64,000 nucleotides of DNA from Xanthomarina spongicola (GCF_003148645.1 NZ_QGGP01000002.1:479525-543524); one strand, 5' to 3'; numbered from the stretch's first letter, positions 34,286 to 44,215 are shown. Notes: generated by a model not told the origin, from the letters alone. Numbers and translations are program-made.

Positions 34286-34867
34286 TTATAATTCTAAAAA
34301 ATTCTTTAATAATTGCTCTCCAGCATAACTACTCTTTTCTGGATGAAATTGAACTCCATAAAAGTTGTTTTTTTGTAAAGCAGATGAATAGATTTGGTTG
34401 TAATTAGTAGTAGCTATTGCTTCTTTGCAGTTTTCTGCATAATAACTATGTACAAGATACATATATTCATTTTCAGAAATACCATTAAAAAGCTTAGATT
34501 TTAAATTAGTTATAGAATTCCATCCAATTTGTGGCACTTTTACCTGATTTGAAAATCGTTTTACAGAAACATTAAAGACTCCCAATCCATTTGTATTGCC
34601 TTCTTCAGTGTCGTTGCAAAGTAATTGCATTCCTAAACAAATTCCCAATACTGGTTGTGTAAGTTGTGGTATAATAATATCTAAACCACTTCCTTGAAGC
34701 ATTTTTATAGCGCTTTTTGCCTGACCTACTCCAGGAAAAATCACTTTATCTGCTTTTAATATTTCTTCTGGCTTATTAGATAAAATAGCATTCATACCTA
34801 AACGTTTAAATGCAAATTGAATGCTTTTAATGTTTCCTGCTCCATAATTTATAATTACAAGTTTCAT
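34286..34867 (-). CDS. hisH: Imidazole glycerol phosphate synthase subunit HisH (glutaminase)
   Basis: The 193-residue class I glutamine amidotransferase releases ammonia for HisF. The nucleophile is the Cys in V-L-G-I-C-L-G-M-Q, with His and Glu in V-Q-F-H-P-E-K-S. The N-terminal N-Y-G-A-G-N-I-K-S is the usual HisH start. A 57-base gap separates it from hisB, the largest gap among the first six genes of the operon. Confidence 0.97.
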   Translation of the reverse strand: MKLVIINYGAGNIKSIQFAFKRLGMNAILSNKPEEILKADKVIFPGVGQAKSAIKMLQGSGLDIIIPQLTQPVLGICLGMQLLCNDTEEGNTNGLGVFNVSVKRFSNQVKVPQIGWNSITNLKSKLFNGISENEYMYLVHSYYAENCKEAIATTNYNQIYSSALQKNNFYGVQFHPEKSSYAGEQLLKNFLEL

Positions 34868-34924
34868 ATATTTTTATTTTTGATACTCTCCTACAAACAC
34901 TAAGTGATATAATATTAATTGATT

Positions 34925-36058
34925 CTATAAAACACCTTTTGTTGATGGTAAAATCAATTTGTCCATATCGCGTTTTATTGCCATTTTAATAGCTTTTGCA
35001 AAAGCTTTAAAAATAGCTTCGATTTTATGGTGTTCATTAGTTCCTTCTGCTTTAATGTTTAAGTTGCATTTTGCGCCATCTGTAAAGGATTTAAAAAAGT
35101 GCATAAACATTTCAGTTGGCATTTTTCCTATCATTTCGCGATTAAATTCTGCATCCCAAACCAACCAGTTTCTGCCACCAAAATCAATGGCTACTTGTGC
35201 TAAACAATCGTCCATAGGTAAACTAAATCCATAGCGTTCAATACCTAATTTATCTCTTAATGTAGTTGCAAAAAGTTCACCTAAGGCAATCGCTGTATCT
35301 TCTATGGTATGGTGTTCATCCACTTCTAAATCACCAACAACTTTAATATCTAAATCTAATTGTCCGTGTCTAGCTATTTGATCTAACATATGATCGAAAA
35401 AGGCAATACCAGTATCTATGCTACTTTGTCCTTTTCCATCTAGGTTTAGATTGATTTTAATCTTAGTTTCATTAGTGTTTCTTTCAATTGAACCTGTTCT
35501 TACTTCTACTTTTAAAAAGGTATAAATCTTTTTCCAATCGTTGGTTTCTAAAGCAATAATACTATTTAACTCTTCGCGTTTAACGGTAATTTCATTTGTT
35601 CCTAGGTTGGTATTGTCATTAATAAAAATGCCCTTAGAACCTAAGTTTTTTGCTAATTCAACATCGGTTAATCGATCTCCTATAACGTATGAGTTTTTTA
35701 AATCATAATCTTCAGAAAAATATTGAATTAATAAACCTGTATTTGGTTTTCTAGTTGGAGCATTCTCATTAGCAAATGTTTTATCAATAAATTGCTCTTT
35801 AAACTCGATACCTTCTGCTTGAAATGTTTTAATGATAAAATTATGAACTGGCCAAAACGTGTTTTCAGGAAACGTATTTGTTCCTAAACCATCTTGATTG
35901 GTAACCATAACTATTTCGAAATCCAACTCTTTGGTTATCCTACTTAAATATTGAAATACATTTGGGTAAAACTCTACTTTATCGAATGAATCTATTTGCT
36001 CATCTGGTGTTTCTTTTATTAGTGTTCCATCTCTATCTATAAAAAGTACTTTCTTCAT
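34925..36058 (-). CDS. hisB: Bifunctional histidinol-phosphatase / imidazoleglycerol-phosphate dehydratase
   Basis: The 377-residue fusion has an N-terminal HAD phosphatase (nucleophile region F-I-D-R-D-G-T-L at residues 6-13) and a C-terminal dehydratase from about residue 188 with the metal-binding motifs F-F-D-H-M-L-D and D-E-H-H-T-I-E-D. The loop that in Escherichia coli HisB holds the zinc-binding Cys/His cluster reads [14 protein letters not shown] here and contains no cysteine. The phosphatase domain therefore appears to be a zinc-free variant. Start and stop overlap the neighbours by four bases on the hisC side. Confidence 0.96.
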   Translation of the reverse strand: MKKVLFIDRDGTLIKETPDEQIDSFDKVEFYPNVFQYLSRITKELDFEIVMVTNQDGLGTNTFPENTFWPVHNFIIKTFQAEGIEFKEQFIDKTFANENAPTRKPNTGLLIQYFSEDYDLKNSYVIGDRLTDVELAKNLGSKGIFINDNTNLGTNEITVKREELNSIIALETNDWKKIYTFLKVEVRTGSIERNTNETKIKINLNLDGKGQSSIDTGIAFFDHMLDQIARHGQLDLDIKVVGDLEVDEHHTIEDTAIALGELFATTLRDKLGIERYGFSLPMDDCLAQVAIDFGGRNWLVWDAEFNREMIGKMPTEMFMHFFKSFTDGAKCNLNIKAEGTNEHHKIEAIFKAFAKAIKMAIKRDMDKLILPSTKGVL

Positions 36059-37086
36059 TGTATGGCTTTTAAAGTGTTTATTAATCTTGTGTTTTCAGCT
36101 TTAGTTCCTAGGGTTAAACGCAAACAGTTTTTACAACCTAACTGATTGGTTCTATTGCGAATTACAATGCCTTTTTCTATGAATTGTTGATACCTAAAAT
36201 TTGCATCGTCTACTTTAACAAGTATGAAATTAGCATCTGAATGATAGATTTTAGATATAAAGGAAATGGCTTGTAATTCAATAATTAGATTCTCTCTTTC
36301 AGCTTTGATTTGTTGAATTTCAAAAGCTACTTCTTTTCTATTTTTTAATCTATCTAAAACCGACTGTTGTGTCAAACTATTCACATTATAAGGTGGTTTT
36401 ATTTTATTCAACACTGAAATAATTTCTGTTGATGCGTAACCAATTCCCAATCTAATTCCAGCCAGACCATAAGCCTTTGAAAAGGTTTGTGTAATGATTA
36501 GGTTTGGGAACTCATCTAACTTATTTAACCAGCTTTTCTGTTCCGAAAAATCTATATAGGCTTCATCTAAAACGACAATTCCTTGAAAATTTTTAAGTAA
36601 TTTTTCAACATCAGAAACTGCAAAACAATTACCAGACGGATTATTTGGTGAGCATAAAAACAAAATTTTTGCGTTTGTGACCTCCAATATTTTGTCTATT
36701 CGAGGCTGAAAAGTGTTAGATAAAGGCACTTCTACAACTTCAACAGCATTAATATTCGCTAACACTTGATACATACCATAAGTTGGTGGTAAGGTTATAA
36801 CCCTATCTTTATTTGGTTCGCAAAAAGCGCGAAATATTAAATCGAGTATTTCATCACTTCCATTCCCTAAAAGCATGTTATTAGTAGAGAGGTTTTTAAT
36901 TTTTGAAAGTTCAGATTTTACTTGAGATTGCTGAGGATCTGGATAACGATTCACACCATTATCAAACGGATTCTCATTGGCGTCTAAAAACAGCTTGTTG
37001 TTTAAACCATCCTGATATTCATCTCTTGCAGATGCATAAGGTTTCAATTCTTTTACGTTATTTCTTACTAGCTCTAAAATCTTCAT
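36055..37086 (-). CDS. hisC: Histidinol-phosphate aminotransferase
   Basis: The 343-residue class I/II PLP aminotransferase converts imidazole acetol phosphate to histidinol phosphate. The PLP lysine is in [14 protein letters not shown], with N-P-D/N-N-P-S-G-N and D-E-A-Y-I-D-F upstream. It overlaps hisD and hisB by four bases each (ATGA type), so the three are translationally coupled. Confidence 0.97.
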   Translation of the reverse strand: MKILELVRNNVKELKPYASARDEYQDGLNNKLFLDANENPFDNGVNRYPDPQQSQVKSELSKIKNLSTNNMLLGNGSDEILDLIFRAFCEPNKDRVITLPPTYGMYQVLANINAVEVVEVPLSNTFQPRIDKILEVTNAKILFLCSPNNPSGNCFAVSDVEKLLKNFQGIVVLDEAYIDFSEQKSWLNKLDEFPNLIITQTFSKAYGLAGIRLGIGYASTEIISVLNKIKPPYNVNSLTQQSVLDRLKNRKEVAFEIQQIKAERENLIIELQAISFISKIYHSDANFILVKVDDANFRYQQFIEKGIVIRNRTNQLGCKNCLRLTLGTKAENTRLINTLKAIQ

Positions 37087-38369
37087 GATAACAAGTCTTT
37101 TAATCTTATTGAAACGGCATTTTTATGAGCTTGTAAGCCTTCAGCTTCTGCCATTAATTCAATTGTTTTGCCAATGTTTTTTAAACCTATCTTTGATATC
37201 TTTTGAAAGGTGATACTCTTAGTAAAACTATCTAGATTTACTCCTGAGTATGCTTTACTAAATCCGTTTGTTGGCAATGTGTGATTGGTTCCAGACGCAT
37301 AATCGCCAGCACTTTCTGGTGTGTAATTCCCAATAAAAACAGAGCCTGCATTTTTAAGATTATCCTTATAATAATCTTCGTTTTCTGTACTAATAATGAA
37401 GTGCTCTGGAGCATAATCGTTAATTAAATCCATAGCATCAGCCTTATCTTCTATAAAAATAAATTTGGAATTGGAAATGGCCTCTTCTGCAATCTCTTTC
37501 CTTGGCAACTCTTTAAGTTGTTTTACTATTTCAACCTCTACTTGGCTAATAAGGTTTTTTGAAGTTGACACCAAAATTACTTGACTATCTAAACCATGTT
37601 CAGCTTGACTTAACAAATCTGATGCTACATAGCTTGCATTAGCAGAATCATCTGCTACTACTAATAATTCGCTTGGTCCTGCAGGCATATCGATAGCTAC
37701 TCCAAATTTTGTGGCCAATTGCTTTGCTACAGTTACAAACTGGTTTCCTGGTCCAAATATTTTATAGACTTGAGGTATGGATTTAGTTCCAAAAGTTAAA
37801 CCTGCAATAGCTTGAATACCTCCTACTTTAAAAATCTTTGTTACACCACAAAGTTTGGCTGTGTATAGAATTTCGTTTGCAATCTTACCTTCATTATTTG
37901 GTGGCGTACATAACACGATTTCTTTGCAACCTGCAATTTTAGATGGAACTACCAACATTAATACAGTTGAAAACAAAGGAGCAGTACCTCCAGGAATATA
38001 CAACCCAATTTTTTCTATAGGTCTTTTTTCTTGCCAACAAATAACCCCTTTTGATGTTTCAACTTTTACTTTATCTGTTTTTTGAGCTTGGTGAAATTTT
38101 TCAATATTTGATTTAGCAAGTTTAATAGCACTTTTCAATTCATTTGAAACTAGATTTGAAGCCATTTCAATTTCTTCGGCAGAAACAATATTAGATTGCA
38201 AAGTTACACCATCAAAAAGTTCGGTGTATTTGCTAATAGCATCATTTCCATGTCGCTTTACATCTTCAAAAATTTGATTAACTGTAGACTCAATATTTTT
38301 AACTTTTTGTGTTGGCCTTTGCAATAAGGATGACCAATCTTCTCTTTTAGGATTTATAATTGTTTTCAT
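37083..38369 (-). CDS. hisD: Histidinol dehydrogenase
   Basis: The 428-residue enzyme performs the last two oxidations to histidine using NAD and zinc. Visible signatures are Y-I-P-G-G-T-A-P-L-F-S-T-V and G-P-G-N-Q-F-V-T-V-A-K. Zinc and catalytic residues appear in S-Q-A-E-H-G, A-P-E-H and G-D-Y-A-S-G-T-N-H. It overlaps hisG by four bases. Confidence 0.97.
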   Translation of the reverse strand: MKTIINPKREDWSSLLQRPTQKVKNIESTVNQIFEDVKRHGNDAISKYTELFDGVTLQSNIVSAEEIEMASNLVSNELKSAIKLAKSNIEKFHQAQKTDKVKVETSKGVICWQEKRPIEKIGLYIPGGTAPLFSTVLMLVVPSKIAGCKEIVLCTPPNNEGKIANEILYTAKLCGVTKIFKVGGIQAIAGLTFGTKSIPQVYKIFGPGNQFVTVAKQLATKFGVAIDMPAGPSELLVVADDSANASYVASDLLSQAEHGLDSQVILVSTSKNLISQVEVEIVKQLKELPRKEIAEEAISNSKFIFIEDKADAMDLINDYAPEHFIISTENEDYYKDNLKNAGSVFIGNYTPESAGDYASGTNHTLPTNGFSKAYSGVNLDSFTKSITFQKISKIGLKNIGKTIELMAEAEGLQAHKNAVSIRLKDLLS

Positions 38370-39223
38370 ATTACCATATTTTCAATTGGGCCCACTAGTA
38401 TTCCTTGGGCACCTTGTAGTTTTAATTCATCAATAATTTCCCAAAAATCGTTTTTGTTGATGACTGAATGTAAAGAACTCCAACCCTCTTCTGCTAGAGG
38501 TAAAATTGTTGGACTCTTCATTCCAGGGAGCACTTTAATAATATCTGGAATTCTATCATTAGGAGCATTTAAAAGAACATATTTTGATTGTCTTCCTTTT
38601 AAAACCGATTGAAACCGAAATTTCAATTTGCTCAATATAATCTGGTTTTTAGGAAAAATTAATGGTGACACGGCTAAAACAGCTTCGGAATGCAAAAGCA
38701 CTTCAACTTCTTTTAAGTTGTTTTTAAATAAGGTACTTCCACTAGATACAATGTCTACAATAGCATCTGCTAAACCAATATTTGGAGCAATTTCTACAGA
38801 ACCGTTTATGATATGAAGGTTCGCATCAATCTTATTTTCATCCAAAAACCGATTGACTGTATTTGGATATGACGTAGCAATGCGCTTACCTTGTAAATCC
38901 TGAATAGATTTATATTTTGTAGATTTTGGAACTGCTATTGAAACTTTACAGCTAGAGAAACCTAATTTTTCTGCAATTGAAATATCATTTCCTTTCTCAA
39001 TTAATACATTTTCTCCAATAATGGCAGCATCTACAACACCATCTCTTAGATATTGAGGAATGTCTCCATTTCGTAAATAGAAAACTTCAATAGGAAAATT
39101 TTTAGCTGAAGCTTTTAGTTGGCCTCTACCATTATCTATTGAAATTCCTACATCTTTTAGGAGTTTCATGGAGTCGTCGTGAAGACGACCAGATTTTTGA
39201 ACGGCAATTTTTAATTTACTCAT
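38366..39223 (-). CDS. hisG: ATP phosphoribosyltransferase (long form)
   Basis: The 285-residue protein is the long, hexameric HisG with a C-terminal ACT-like regulatory domain (about residues 215-285) for histidine feedback inhibition. The catalytic part shows K-L-K-I-A-V-Q-K-S-G-R-L, G-D-I-P-Q-Y-L-R-D-G and the PRPP loop I-V-D-I-V-S-S-G-S-T-L. It commits ATP and PRPP to the pathway and is the first structural gene after the attenuator at 39284-39401. Confidence 0.97.
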   Translation of the reverse strand: MSKLKIAVQKSGRLHDDSMKLLKDVGISIDNGRGQLKASAKNFPIEVFYLRNGDIPQYLRDGVVDAAIIGENVLIEKGNDISIAEKLGFSSCKVSIAVPKSTKYKSIQDLQGKRIATSYPNTVNRFLDENKIDANLHIINGSVEIAPNIGLADAIVDIVSSGSTLFKNNLKEVEVLLHSEAVLAVSPLIFPKNQIILSKLKFRFQSVLKGRQSKYVLLNAPNDRIPDIIKVLPGMKSPTILPLAEEGWSSLHSVINKNDFWEIIDELKLQGAQGILVGPIENMVI

Positions 39224-39283
39224 TATTTGATTAAATATGTTTGAGTAAATCCTTTGGATATAAATTTCTGTTTTTTAAAAACA

Positions 39284-39316
39284 AAAAACCCGTTTGATCT
39301 ACTCAAACGGGTTTTT
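39284..39316 (-). terminator. his operon attenuator terminator
   Basis: On the minus strand the arms 39316-39303 and 39297-39284 form a perfect 14-base stem (AAAAACCCGTTTGA and TCAAACGGGTTTTT) with a 5-base loop, followed by more T residues. It lies between the leader peptide and hisG, 60 bases before hisG, so it stops transcription before the operon. Its 5-prime arm overlaps the antiterminator partner (39309-39301). Confidence 0.9.
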
Positions 39317-39396
39317 AAATATGTTGATTTTATTCAATACATTTTCAGCTCGCTTGAGTGCCAGAATGAAAATGATGATGATGTAATTGAATAAAA
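39301..39396 (-). promoter_or_regulatory. his attenuator: competing RNA pairings
   Basis: Three pairings can be read. (1) The terminator stem at 39316-39284. (2) An antiterminator: ACTCAAGCG (39359-39351, exactly leader codons 15-17) pairs with CGTTTGAGT (39309-39301) over nine bases with one G-U, which destroys the terminator 5-prime arm. (3) A perfect 11-base pairing of 39396-39386 (leader codons 2-6) with 39338-39328 beyond the leader stop. A ribosome stalled on the His codons would leave (2) free and open (3). A ribosome reaching the stop codon would mask ACTCAAGCG and allow (1). Confidence 0.8.
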
Positions 39397-39401
39397 GCCA
39401 T
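39345..39401 (-). CDS. hisL: his operon leader peptide
   Basis: An ATG at 39401-39399 opens an 18-codon frame ending in TGA (39347-39345): MAFIQLHHHHFHSGTQAS. Five of its 18 codons are CAT, four of them consecutive (codons 7-10 and 12). It precedes the terminator by 28 bases and hisG by 121 bases. Such a run of His codons ahead of a his operon is the hallmark of ribosome-mediated attenuation. It is too short for ordinary gene finders. Confidence 0.9.
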   Translation of the reverse strand: MAFIQLHHHHFHSGTQAS

Positions 39402-39419
39402 GTTTCTATTTTGTGAGTA

Positions 39420-39445
39420 CAAATATTGTAAATAATTAATTACAA
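39420..39445 (-). promoter_or_regulatory. Weak candidate his promoter
   Basis: The minus strand has TTG (39445-39443) and AATATTTG (39427-39420, one mismatch to TAnnTTTG) separated by 15 bases, about 18 bases upstream of the leader peptide start. The spacing is shorter than usual, so this is tentative. Confidence 0.3.
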
Positions 39446-39466
39446 TTCCTAAATAAATATTATTTT

Positions 39467-40282
39467 TTATTGATTACCTAGTATTAAAGGCATTCCAGAG
39501 TCTCCAGAACCAATAACAATTACCTTAGTATTAGGAGATTCAGATAATTTAATGGTAGCGTCAATACCTTTATCTTGTAAGATTTTATCTGTAAGGGAAG
39601 CACTTAAAATTCTGTTTGATTCTGCTTTACCTTCAGCTTCTATAATTACTTTTTCAGCTTCTTTAGCTGCTGTAACTAGTCTAAACTCATATTCTAAAGA
39701 TTCCTGCTCTTGCTTTAACTTACGTTCAATTGCGTCTTTAATAGTTGGTGGTAACGTAACATCTCTAACTAAAACTTCGTTTAACTGAATGTATTGATCT
39801 TCAACAATATTTTTAGTTTCTTCAAAAATCTCTTGTTGTATTGCATCTCGTTTACTAGAATATAATTGCTCTGGTGTATAACGACCTACAACACTTCTAG
39901 CTGCAGAACGAATGGCTGGTAACAGAACACGCTCTTTATACATTTCACTTTTCTCTTGGTGCAATTTCCCTAAGCTATTAAAATCTGGCTGAAACCAAAT
40001 TGATGCTTCTAATTTAATATCTAAACCATTAGAAGATAATACATTCATTTTTTCAAGAATCTCTTGTTGTCTCACTTCGTATACAAACACTTTGTTCCAA
40101 GGAGCAACAATATGAAACCCCTCGCCTAATGGAGGCGCATCTGTAACCACACCATTATCGAAGGTTTTATATAATACACCAGCTTCTCCAGAGCCAATAG
40201 TTACAGCAGATTTTGCTAATAAAATAATTAGTACAATTGCAATTATAATTGTTGGCAATGCTATTTTAGGTAATTTTTCCAT
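39467..40282 (-). CDS. Prohibitin family (SPFH/Band 7) membrane protein
   Basis: The 271-residue protein has one N-terminal membrane helix (about residues 8-28) followed by an SPFH domain (G-E-A-G-V-L-Y-K-T-F-D-N-G-V, later R-S-A-A-R-S-V-V-G-R-Y-T-P-E-Q-L-Y) and a helical C-terminal part rich in Glu/Ala/Lys. Prohibitin-like proteins form large rings that organise membrane proteins and proteases such as FtsH. Its direct partner is unknown. It lies nine bases after the VWA-type gene on the minus strand and is followed by the his leader. Confidence 0.92.
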   Translation of the reverse strand: MEKLPKIALPTIIIAIVLIILLAKSAVTIGSGEAGVLYKTFDNGVVTDAPPLGEGFHIVAPWNKVFVYEVRQQEILEKMNVLSSNGLDIKLEASIWFQPDFNSLGKLHQEKSEMYKERVLLPAIRSAARSVVGRYTPEQLYSSKRDAIQQEIFEETKNIVEDQYIQLNEVLVRDVTLPPTIKDAIERKLKQEQESLEYEFRLVTAAKEAEKVIIEAEGKAESNRILSASLTDKILQDKGIDATIKLSESPNTKVIVIGSGDSGMPLILGNQ

Positions 40283-40291
40283 AGTTATTTT

Positions 40292-42328
40292 TTATATTAA
40301 TCCGTTATATTTTCTAATAAACCACTCAGCAGATAAGCACAAGACTATTAATGCTAGAAGGTATTTCCAATCTATCAAAGGTACGATATTTTTAATGCTT
40401 TTCTGGATTGGTTTATATCTCTTATCTTCTAATATTTCATTAATTAATTCATTACTATTAGCAGCAAAAAAACTATTTCCATTACTGTTAACAGCTATTT
40501 GCTGTAGTTTTTTATAATCTGCATTTAAAAACTGTTGTTCAATATTATAATCTAAGATTTTAAAACTACCAGATTTTGATAAATTTTCGGAAATAGATTT
40601 TACTAAAAAGTCAAATTCTGAAGCTGGTAAACTACTTAAATCAACTTGATAATAATTCCCTTTAAGTATTAAAGGAAATGTATTTGACTCCTTACTAACT
40701 CTATCTATTGTTGTTATGGAAAGTGTTTCGTTTGAATCAAATTCATAATTCTTATTAAAATATTGAGCTTTTAAAAATACATTCGTGTTTCCTTCATAAA
40801 CAGTTTCATATTCTAAACTTATTCTACTTTTCTGTTTGTTAGAAGCCAAATATTGAACCAACTTTCCAATAAAATTATCGAATTGATTAAACGATTTAGC
40901 ATTCAAATAGCTTTGTGCACGCCATTGCCAAATATTTTCTCCTAATAGGATAGCTTCTCTCCTATTATCTTTGTCAATGGTTGCCAATAAAGTGTTTTCA
41001 GTTGAAAGACTTCCTACTTTTTTATATAAAATTGAATTAAAAGGAACTTTAAATTTAATATCTCCAAAATTTGATTTTAAAGGAGGAAAAGATTCAAATT
41101 CTAAATTTTCAACAATAAAATCTGAAAAGCCAGTATTTAAAATAGGCTGATAATATTCAGTTTGATTATTTAAATCATGTGTGTAATTTAAATCTAAACT
41201 ATTAAGGAAATTCCAATTAGTATTAACTCCAGTTATTAAAAGACTATTTGCACCAGACGTTTTAATATAATCAAAAACACCCTTAAAGTTATTAGTTGGC
41301 TGATATAATATAACTAATTGAAAATCATTAGATTTGCTTAAATATTCAACTGGATTTAATATGCTAACCTGACGTTGTTCGTTAGCTTCAATACTCTTTT
41401 TTAAAGCTCCTAAATCTGGATGAATATAATCTGATATTAAAGCTACATTTGTTTTCTGATCGATTACTTCTACAGCAAATTCTTTAGAATTATTAATTGT
41501 ATTTTTCTCATTTTCAATAGGAACTAATGACGCTTTATAAGTACGAATACCAACTTGATTTGTTGGTAAATATAAATTTATAATTCTAGAGTTATTGTCT
41601 TTTGAAAAACTAACATTTTCTTTATAAACTACAGTGTTTCCAATACTTATATTAAATTCTGTTTGAATTGATTCCTCTTCTCCTTGATACACTAAAATAG
41701 CTTCAACTGGGAATTTATTTTTCAAATAAGCATATTTATTAACGTTTAGTTGCTGAATCTTTACGTCTGCATAAACCGTTGAATCGCCTAGAATAACAGA
41801 ATATATTGGCTGTTTATATTTTGAAGCAGCAAAATAATAATCACTACCAATGGTTTGATTACCATCTGAAATTAATATTGTTGGAGAAACTGTTTGTTTA
41901 TAGACTTGGTTTAATTCGCCAAACACTTTGTCTAAATTTGTTTGTTGTTCATTAAAACCTAAGGAATCGATAGGATTCAATTGATTTCCAAACGAGTATA
42001 CGTTAATATTAAACTTATCTGTTAATTGATTATTAGATTTTAATGAGTTTAATACAGAGAGCGCATTTTCTTTTTGATTTAAATATGTTATTGATCCTGA
42101 GTTATCTATAGCGATATTTAGATTAGGTTTTTCTGTATAAATTGTATGACTCTCAAGTTTAGGATTAACAAACAATAACAATATTGAGAATATAGAGACA
42201 AACCTTAAAAAAGCTAAAAACATATTAAGTCTGGACTTGCTTTTTGCTTTGTATAAATACTGAAAAAGCGCTAATAAAAGCGCTATGATTCCAGATAAAA
42301 TGATATATAAAAGAGTTTCAGAACTCAT
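40292..42328 (-). CDS. VWA-like membrane protein of unknown function
   Basis: The 678-residue protein has two N-terminal membrane helices (about residues 5-25 and 37-57), a von Willebrand A-type region with a MIDAS-like D-N-S-G-S near residue 80 and I-L-I-S-D-G-N-Q-T near 150, and a long extracytoplasmic beta-rich part. A final membrane helix is near 655-670, with a short cytosolic tail. The architecture resembles Bat/aerotolerance-type membrane proteins, and related Bacteroidota proteins have no assigned function. It probably forms an operon with the prohibitin-like gene. Confidence 0.8.
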   Translation of the reverse strand: MSSETLLYIILSGIIALLLALFQYLYKAKSKSRLNMFLAFLRFVSIFSILLLFVNPKLESHTIYTEKPNLNIAIDNSGSITYLNQKENALSVLNSLKSNNQLTDKFNINVYSFGNQLNPIDSLGFNEQQTNLDKVFGELNQVYKQTVSPTILISDGNQTIGSDYYFAASKYKQPIYSVILGDSTVYADVKIQQLNVNKYAYLKNKFPVEAILVYQGEEESIQTEFNISIGNTVVYKENVSFSKDNNSRIINLYLPTNQVGIRTYKASLVPIENEKNTINNSKEFAVEVIDQKTNVALISDYIHPDLGALKKSIEANEQRQVSILNPVEYLSKSNDFQLVILYQPTNNFKGVFDYIKTSGANSLLITGVNTNWNFLNSLDLNYTHDLNNQTEYYQPILNTGFSDFIVENLEFESFPPLKSNFGDIKFKVPFNSILYKKVGSLSTENTLLATIDKDNRREAILLGENIWQWRAQSYLNAKSFNQFDNFIGKLVQYLASNKQKSRISLEYETVYEGNTNVFLKAQYFNKNYEFDSNETLSITTIDRVSKESNTFPLILKGNYYQVDLSSLPASEFDFLVKSISENLSKSGSFKILDYNIEQQFLNADYKKLQQIAVNSNGNSFFAANSNELINEILEDKRYKPIQKSIKNIVPLIDWKYLLALIVLCLSAEWFIRKYNGLI

Positions 42329-42365
42329 TAATTAGTTTAAAATTATTTTTATTAATATGCTCTTT

Positions 42366-43112
42366 CTATGTTAGCATACCACCATCAACATTAATAGTTT
42401 GCCCTGTAACATAATCGCTCATATCGCTAGCTAAAAATACGCAAACATTGGCTATATCTTCAGGTGTCCCACCTCTTTTCAAAGGAATAGCATCTCTCCA
42501 TCCTTTAACTGTGTTTTCATCTAATTTAGCAGTCATTTCTGTTTCAATAAATCCAGGAGCAATTACATTACTTCTAATGTTTCTTGAACCCAACTCTAAT
42601 GCTACAGATTTAGAAAAACCAATAATTCCAGCTTTTGAAGCAGCATAGTTTGTTTGACCAGCATTTCCTTTTACACCAACTACAGAACTCATGTTAATGA
42701 TAGATCCTTTGCGTTGTTTCAACATAGTACGTTGTACGGCTTTAGTCATATTAAAAACAGATTTCAAATTAACCTCAATAACTTGGTCAAAATCCTCTTC
42801 AGTAATTCGCATTAACAAATTATCTTTTGTAATTCCAGCATTATTAACTAAAATATCTATGGTTCCAAATTCTTCTACAACAGCATCAGCAAGTACTTGA
42901 GCTTCATTAAAATTTGCTGCATTACTTTTATATCCTTTGGCTTTTACACCAAGAGCATTTAATTCGTTTTCTAATTCATTAGCTGCTTCTACAGAAGAAC
43001 TGTAAGTAAATGCTACATTAGCACCTTGTTGAGCAAAAACTTGTGCAATACCTTTACCTATTCCACGACTAGCTCCAGTTATAATAGCTGTTTTTCCTTC
43101 TAATAATTTCAT
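42366..43112 (-). CDS. fabG: 3-oxoacyl-[acyl-carrier-protein] reductase
   Basis: The 248-residue short-chain dehydrogenase has the NADPH loop T-G-A-S-R-G-I-G-K-G, N-N-A-G at about 90-93, and the catalytic Ser143, Tyr156 and Lys160 in N-M-S-S-V-V-G and Q-T-N-Y-A-A-S-K. Length and the C-terminal D-Y-V-T-G-Q-T-I-N-V-D-G-G-M match FabG of fatty acid synthesis. It reduces 3-oxoacyl-ACP to 3-hydroxyacyl-ACP. It is followed by the VWA-type gene after 37 bases. Confidence 0.95.
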   Translation of the reverse strand: MKLLEGKTAIITGASRGIGKGIAQVFAQQGANVAFTYSSSVEAANELENELNALGVKAKGYKSNAANFNEAQVLADAVVEEFGTIDILVNNAGITKDNLLMRITEEDFDQVIEVNLKSVFNMTKAVQRTMLKQRKGSIINMSSVVGVKGNAGQTNYAASKAGIIGFSKSVALELGSRNIRSNVIAPGFIETEMTAKLDENTVKGWRDAIPLKRGGTPEDIANVCVFLASDMSDYVTGQTINVDGGMLT

Positions 43113-43213
43113 ATGTATAATTTTTGTCGCTAATTTAGATATGCTTAGAATTCTACATTTCTAAATATTGGTTGATTTCTAATTCAAATATAATGATAAG
43201 AAGTTGTATGAAA

Positions 43214-43253
43214 TGAAAAAACCTCATAAAATTAAGATGAATTTATGAGGTTT
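43214..43253 (-). terminator. Intrinsic terminator after sucD
   Basis: The arms 43219-43230 and 43242-43253 are a perfect 12-base inverted repeat (AAACCTCATAAA and TTTATGAGGTTT). On the minus strand the stem is followed by a T-run, and it starts 21 bases after the sucD stop. Confidence 0.8.
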
Positions 43254-43273
43254 AATACTATGTTATAAGAAAT

Positions 43274-44146
43274 TTATCCTAAAACTTCTTTGACTTTTTT
43301 ACCAATTTCAGCTGGAGAATCTACAACATGAATTCCACAAGCTCTCATAATTTTCTTTTTAGCTTGAGCTGTATCATCACTTCCACCAACAATTGCACCA
43401 GCATGACCCATTGTACGTCCTGCAGGAGCTGTTTCGCCAGCTATAAACCCAACAATAGGTTTCTTACTACCACTTGCTTTATACCAGTTTGCAGCATCTG
43501 CTTCTAATTGACCTCCAATTTCACCAATCATTACAACAGCTTCAGTTTCTGGATCATTTATTAATAATTCTACGGCTTCCTTAGTTGTTGTTCCAATAAT
43601 TGGATCTCCACCAATACCAATAGCTGTAGTTATTCCTAATCCTTGTTTTACTACTTGATCAGCAGCTTCATAAGTTAAAGTTCCAGATTTAGAAACAATT
43701 CCTACTTTTCCTTTTTTGAAAACAAAACCTGGCATAATACCAACCTTAGCTTCACCTGGAGTAATAACTCCTGGACAGTTTGGACCAATTAACCTACAAT
43801 CTCTATTTTTAATATAGTTTGCAGCTTTAATCATATCTCCAACAGGAATTCCTTCTGTAATGGTAATAATAACCTTAATTCCAGCATCAGCAGCTTCCAT
43901 AATGGCATCTGCAGCAAAAGCTGGTGGTACAAAAATAATAGTTGTATCTGCTCCTGCTTTTTCTACTGCTTCTTGAACAGTATTAAAAACTGGTCTATCT
44001 AGATGTGTTTGTCCACCTTTTCCAGGTGTAACTCCACCAACTACATTTGTTCCATACTCTATCATTTGACTAGCATGAAATGTTCCTTCACTACCTGTAA
44101 AACCTTGAACAATTATTTTTGAATCTTTATTAACTAGAACGCTCAT
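43274..44146 (-). CDS. sucD: Succinate--CoA ligase [ADP-forming] subunit alpha
   Basis: The 290-residue protein has the CoA-binding domain ([20 protein letters not shown]) and the ligase domain with phosphorylated H248 in [11 protein letters not shown]. It performs the substrate-level phosphorylation step of the TCA cycle with SucC, whose gene is not in the window. It appears to have its own promoter (44180-44187) and terminator. Confidence 0.97.
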   Translation of the reverse strand: MSVLVNKDSKIIVQGFTGSEGTFHASQMIEYGTNVVGGVTPGKGGQTHLDRPVFNTVQEAVEKAGADTTIIFVPPAFAADAIMEAADAGIKVIITITEGIPVGDMIKAANYIKNRDCRLIGPNCPGVITPGEAKVGIMPGFVFKKGKVGIVSKSGTLTYEAADQVVKQGLGITTAIGIGGDPIIGTTTKEAVELLINDPETEAVVMIGEIGGQLEADAANWYKASGSKKPIVGFIAGETAPAGRTMGHAGAIVGGSDDTAQAKKKIMRACGIHVVDSPAEIGKKVKEVLG

Positions 44147-44179
44147 TGATGTTTAATTTTTTATGTTTTTAAAACGTGG

Positions 44180-44187
44180 CAAAAGTA
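44180..44187 (-). promoter_or_regulatory. Candidate -7 element of sucD
   Basis: The minus strand reads TACTTTTG followed by C, an exact TAnnTTTG match, 33 bases upstream of the sucD start at 44146. No good -33 TTG is seen. Confidence 0.4.
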
Positions 44188-44215
44188 AGTTTTTAACAGC
44201 TATTAATAAAGTTTT

